Below are positions 59,982 through 64,000 of a stretch of DNA of 64,000 nt, one piece after another. The notes beneath the pieces were generated by a model. It made no database searches. It was not told the origin of the DNA and saw nothing but the letters and a program-made list of their open reading frames with translations. A program made the translations under genes and the position numbers. The DNA lies in contig OENT01000437.1 of the NCBI GenBank assembly GCA_900239685.1, positions 3,422-67,421 of the forward strand, read 5' to 3'. Numbering within the stretch: position 1 is the stretch's first letter; the number at the start of each line of letters is the position of its first letter. This DNA is from Rotaria macrura (Eukaryota > Rotifera > Eurotatoria > Philodinida > Philodinidae).

Positions 59982-62014
59982 TTACACAGGTCTTCGTAAT
60001 GCATCGACAGTATCCGTTCTAGTTGAATTGATGTGTAAATCAAGTTGTGATTGAGCTATTGTATCATTGTCGTCTGAAGTTGATTGATGACCACGATGTC
60101 TTCGTCTAGTACCATATGAACATTTATGAATATCTCCACCGGGTTCAACATATTCATACTGTAAAGTAAAATGACGTATACAATGTGTTTCAAATATTCG
60201 TTGTAATTGTCGTCCAAATAAATCTGCACATGTACTTAATGATAGATCTTCATCGCAAACAACATGTAATGTTGCAAAAATATCTCGAGCTGTTGCTCTA
60301 AAATATATAAATAGTGTGGTTCAAGAAAAAGAAAATCTTGAATGCTATACAATACCGCCAAACATGAACACTGTGTACAGCACGTATTTGTGGAATTGTT
60401 TTCATTATCGTTTGAATCAATTGACGAGTATTGATACCTGATGGAACAGCTTCAACAAGTATGTTACCAAGTGACCATATAACAGGTATAGCTTTAATAC
60501 CAATGATCACTACCATAACCAATGTTAATGATGGATCAATATATTTCAACCATAGATTTATTGGATTGCCATACTTATCTCTTTGTGGAATAAATTTGTT
60601 TAACAAACCAGAAAATAAAACAATTGAAGATTCAAGTAGAACAGCCTGAATGAAATAGATCATCAAACAACAAAATAGAGAAGAAAAAAATGCAGTACTA
60701 CATTTCGATATGATTTAAACGAATGAAAAATTTGATGATCAATGAAAAAAACAAAATCTATTAGTATTTTTCTAATAATTATGATTCACGATAATTGATT
60801 TCATTCATAAAAACATCCGCTTAGACTTCATGTTCATGGAACAAAGAATCGATTTTCCTTTCTATTCAATTAATTGTTATACATCCGATTTACTCAATGA
60901 AAAATTAATCGAATAGAATAAATCCTTGTGAAAAAATATCGGAATTTCCTTTATGATCTTTTTGTTTTTGTTTTGTCTATAGATCTTCAATGCTTACCAA
61001 TGAGTGTAAACAAAGTGCATGTAGAGTTGCAAAAACACGTGATTTTTGAAATTCATCATCAATAGCATTGTCGTCGTGATTGAAAGATGTCGAAGATATT
61101 ATAGAATCTCCACTTCGACTTCTTGTTCGTCGAAATTCAACCGATACACGATCAGGTACACGTAATTGTTGTTCAGCAGTATCATTAATATGATTATCTG
61201 TTATTGAATTTCCCATTTCCGACACAATGAAAGCATTCCTATATGTTTCATTCAATGATGGTAATATTAACGTTGGCTTAAGTGATCTTCTTTGTTCAAT
61301 ATTATTAACTATATTTGTTGTTGATTCCGTAACAATTAATTCAGGAACAACCATAGATTGCGGCATTGATCTATTCGTTTGTAAAATTAATGGATCCTTC
61401 ATATTTTCATTATTCAACTCAAGACCATGTAATGTTGTGTAAACACTACGAACAAAATCATTTTTCTTTTGTTCACCGATTTCATGTCCAATATTATGAT
61501 CATGATCGTAACCACGAAATAAAAATGTTCCTAATAAACCAATGAATACACCTACTGAACCTAGAAATATCATAGCTGATGCGTCTTCAATATGATTCGG
61601 ATTAATTATCTTGTTAACAGCATCAACTATAATTGAAAGTGAAAGTGATATAAGAAGAACTTCTTGTAATAGACCAGCAAGTATTTCCAAACGTGCCCAT
61701 CTGAAATGCAAAAAAAAAACAGAAACTACTACACATAGAAACTATGATTAAATTAAAATTATTTACCCAAAAGTATTTTTCGAATGTAATCTTTCGGCTT
61801 TCGCGTAACGTAGTGCAATTAATGAACCAACCAATGCAATGCCTTCAGCAAATGAAAAAAGTCCATCAGCAATAAGCAATTGTGATCGTGCACGAATTCC
61901 ATATATGATTTCAGCGATTGCTATGCCAATAGTTAATATGAGCATAATTATCATTCGACCTGATTTTGATCTTAACATTCGAATGCACCAACGTAGACGA
62001 TGCCATGCCATCAT
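59982..62014 (-). CDS. ZnT/SLC30 (CDF) family transporter, ZnT1-like, metal site altered
   Basis: Four exons, minus strand: 62014-61767, 61700-60998, 60645-60356, 60297-59982, in frame to 518 aa. Family role: proton-coupled Zn export across plasma or vesicle membranes. Visible: TM1 (about 21-40), TM2 (LLIADGLFSFAEGIALVG), the FGWARLEILAGLL junction before TM3, TM4, a long polar loop (about 155-300) in place of the His-rich loop, TM5-6, and the cytosolic ferredoxin-like C-terminal domain (IRAVHSVHVWR, IFATLHVVCDED). In TM2 the expected HxxxD is F53 and E57; in TM5 HxxxD is H310 and L314. Thus three of the four canonical transport-site ligands differ. The polar loop has almost no His. The protein could be a non-transporting partner or have changed specificity. 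Confidence 0.88.
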
Positions 62015-64000
62015 CGGCGAAGGTTTTTCTTTCTATCTAACTGATGTTGTTGTTTTTATTTCTGTTACTAAAACTTACTTTCACATAAATGATAGATAGT
62101 CATCGACTCATTTGAAGATAGAGACGAGCCAAGAAAAATTCAGGACCGACAACTTATCATTATTGATCTAGAATTTCTAAGATAAACACATTCTTAATAA
62201 TAATCTAAAAACAAAAAGCAATCACAAACAAAAATTTGCATTTATGCAGATAGAACATTGATACGAGATCTTTTCTATATCTATTGATTTTATCGCCGAT
62301 ATAAATAGTGAGAAACAACTAGAATATTAAAAAAAAATAACCATCTATTTCAAATACTAAACAGATGGAATATTTCTGTGATTCTATGTTTGCTTGACAA
62401 ATAACGTATGAGTTTACTTAAATTAACAACTTATTTTTGGTTGCCGTATAAATGAAATTAACATTTAAAATATAAGAATAATAAGATCAATAAGCTGTTA
62501 AGTAGATTTAGACTATTTTTATCATATCCAAATAAGGAGAACGTCTCTAATGTGAAATTATCAGAATGGAACGCGTCTATGCGTTGTCTTTTTCTCTTGA
62601 CGATGCAAATTATTAGACAAGGAAACTTCCTGTAATATTTGTTTGATTCATCAGCCAGCTGAAAAAGTAGATACGGAAAAGAAAACTTATATGATTATTA
62701 AGCAATATATAATTATACTACCTAGAAGCATCAAAGTACATTCTATCATGTCATAAAATATATAGAAAAGAGTGACTTTCTTTTTTTTTTTTTCTACTAT
62801 ATAGAAGATTAGCATTCATGAGAAAAACATTCATTCGATATGCATAGCCCCGAAACGCAAGCATCATTAGCACATGCAAATAATTTTAAAAAAAACAGGT
62901 ATCAATGAATAAGAAAAAACGAGTTTTGATGGTAAGTCCATTTAAACGATGAATGATCGATATTGTGTCTGCACAGTTGAATTCTTGATCGCATGAATAG
63001 ATTCAAATGAAGCATAAGATATGCTTTTAAAATCTAGAATCTATGATTGAGAAAATGATACGAACCTTTGCAATTTTCAACAGATGAAAAAGATTTCGTT
63101 TTACTACATTGTGCACTAATTACTTTATTTAGTTTATTATGAATGACGATTAAGAATAAATTATGATTAACTACTGTTATGGTTGCATGCATTTCATTAT
63201 TTAATGATAGTTCTGTGGCATTAGATGTTGAAGTAGTGCTGAAATGAGAAAGAAAGAAAAATATTTTTCATTATCACACGTTTCTCTTACTCGGCTGTCA
63301 TATGTGTAGTGTCGATATGTTGAAATGCTTCTCTTCTATTTTCTCAACAACTTTTTCTCGCACTATTAACAAACGAATTGTATTACGGCCTCTCTAAGTT
63401 TTGCGCCTTCATTATTGCTTCACATCTGCGTGTTCTACTACTTTGTATTTTCATTTTATCTGATGCTATCGACTGATTAAAGTGTTATTACCAACCACGC
63501 ATAGTCATTGGTGTATTTGAACTGATCCGTTTTCTTTTCTCTCAGTTCTTTGTGTTGTTTCTTTCCAAATAACGTACCCGGGAATGAAATGACTAGCTCA
63601 TCCGGCCATCAACTTAATACATAATTGAATCGAAGAAAAAGAACGATTTAACAATTTCTTGTTATGCTTGTCATTGTCACTTATTCATTTGAAAAAACGA
63701 TGTTGTTCTCTCGCAGCAGATACGATGAAATACAGTTAATCCGATGCATAAAACTATCACGCAAGGGAAAATCTATGAAAGATGCATTTTTTTCTATCGA
63801 AAATCCGGAATATGCTACTCCTGCAATTATTCTTCTTATCTTTGAAATATAAATATATGTATTGGCTTTTGTGATAGATAAATCATTCGCATTGACATTG
63901 TTTTCTTTACTATGCTTTTACATGATAAATATGACTTCGAAAAGAGAATAATTATTTTTCTCGTCCGAATAGAAAACCTAATTGAAACAATCTGGAAATA
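62015..64000. other. Upstream of ZnT; possible minus-strand exons
   Basis: Two minus-strand open segments look exon-like. 63238-63066 (57 codons) is flanked by a TTTCTCATTTCAG acceptor and an AAAG-GT donor and contains ATELSLNNEMHATITVV. 62658-62458 (66 codons to a stop) is preceded by CTACTTTTTCAG. Their phases do not join directly, so intermediate exons would be needed, and no start exon was found. A 62-codon plus frame at 63664-63852 is unsupported. The region otherwise appears non-coding. Confidence 0.3.

Noticed and set aside
1-64000. CRISPR array, prophage or bacterial operon
   Set aside because: Spliced animal genes, a eukaryotic intron-nested tRNA and non-LTR/hAT/piggyBac remnants; no spacer-repeat array or bacterial gene organisation was seen.

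Overview
The window looks like nuclear DNA of a small-genome invertebrate animal. It is AT-rich, uses the standard code, has mostly 48-65 nt GT-AG introns, and packs same-strand genes 38-133 nt apart. Almost every downstream gene of a pair has a polypyrimidine-AG acceptor just before its ATG, as expected for spliced-leader (SL) operons. Together with the mix of decayed transposons this best fits a bdelloid rotifer (Rotaria/Adineta-like). That assignment is inference; no rRNA or marker gene is present to prove it.

Layout. 0-15 kb is gene-free accessory DNA: a dead non-LTR ORF1, two blocks of TCGGAT-type repeats whose outer edges mirror each other, a 1.8-kb compound minisatellite, a 31-bp minisatellite holding an assembly gap, a hAT MITE with an exact 8-bp target duplication, two further inverted-repeat elements and a near-perfect 55-bp hairpin. 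15-22 kb has a three-exon secreted/anchored protein, two tentative small proteins and a pseudogene of unknown family.

22.4-34.3 kb is an apparent operon of CLPB (mitochondrial ankyrin-AAA+ disaggregase) and WDR59 (GATOR2, mTORC1 signalling). WDR59 intron 1 carries an antisense tRNA-Gly and a piggyBac-like element. 35.7-36.3 kb is a four-TM MS4A/CD20-like protein. 39.3-47.4 kb is a second apparent operon, AKTIP (E2-variant) and RFK (riboflavin kinase); the last RFK exon lies beyond a 3.9-kb intron. A convergent single-pass membrane protein follows. 49.4-51.0 kb is a third apparent operon: a minimal chromo-shadow protein with a SUMO-interaction-like motif, RNASEH2C and RPL15.

51-59 kb is again repeat-rich (a 1.3-kb fold-back element, a broken reverse transcriptase, a 0.6-kb MITE). 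60-62 kb on the minus strand is a ZnT/SLC30 transporter that lacks three of the four canonical metal ligands. The last 2 kb may hold exons of another minus-strand gene.

Most notable: three SL-type operons in one window; a CLPB intron starting GA instead of GT, inside the ATPase domain; the ligand-less ZnT; a micro-Helitron next to a 169-bp tandem array in an AKTIP intron; and mirror-image TCGGAT blocks 9.4 kb apart. I found no clear candidate for a wholly new multi-gene system.
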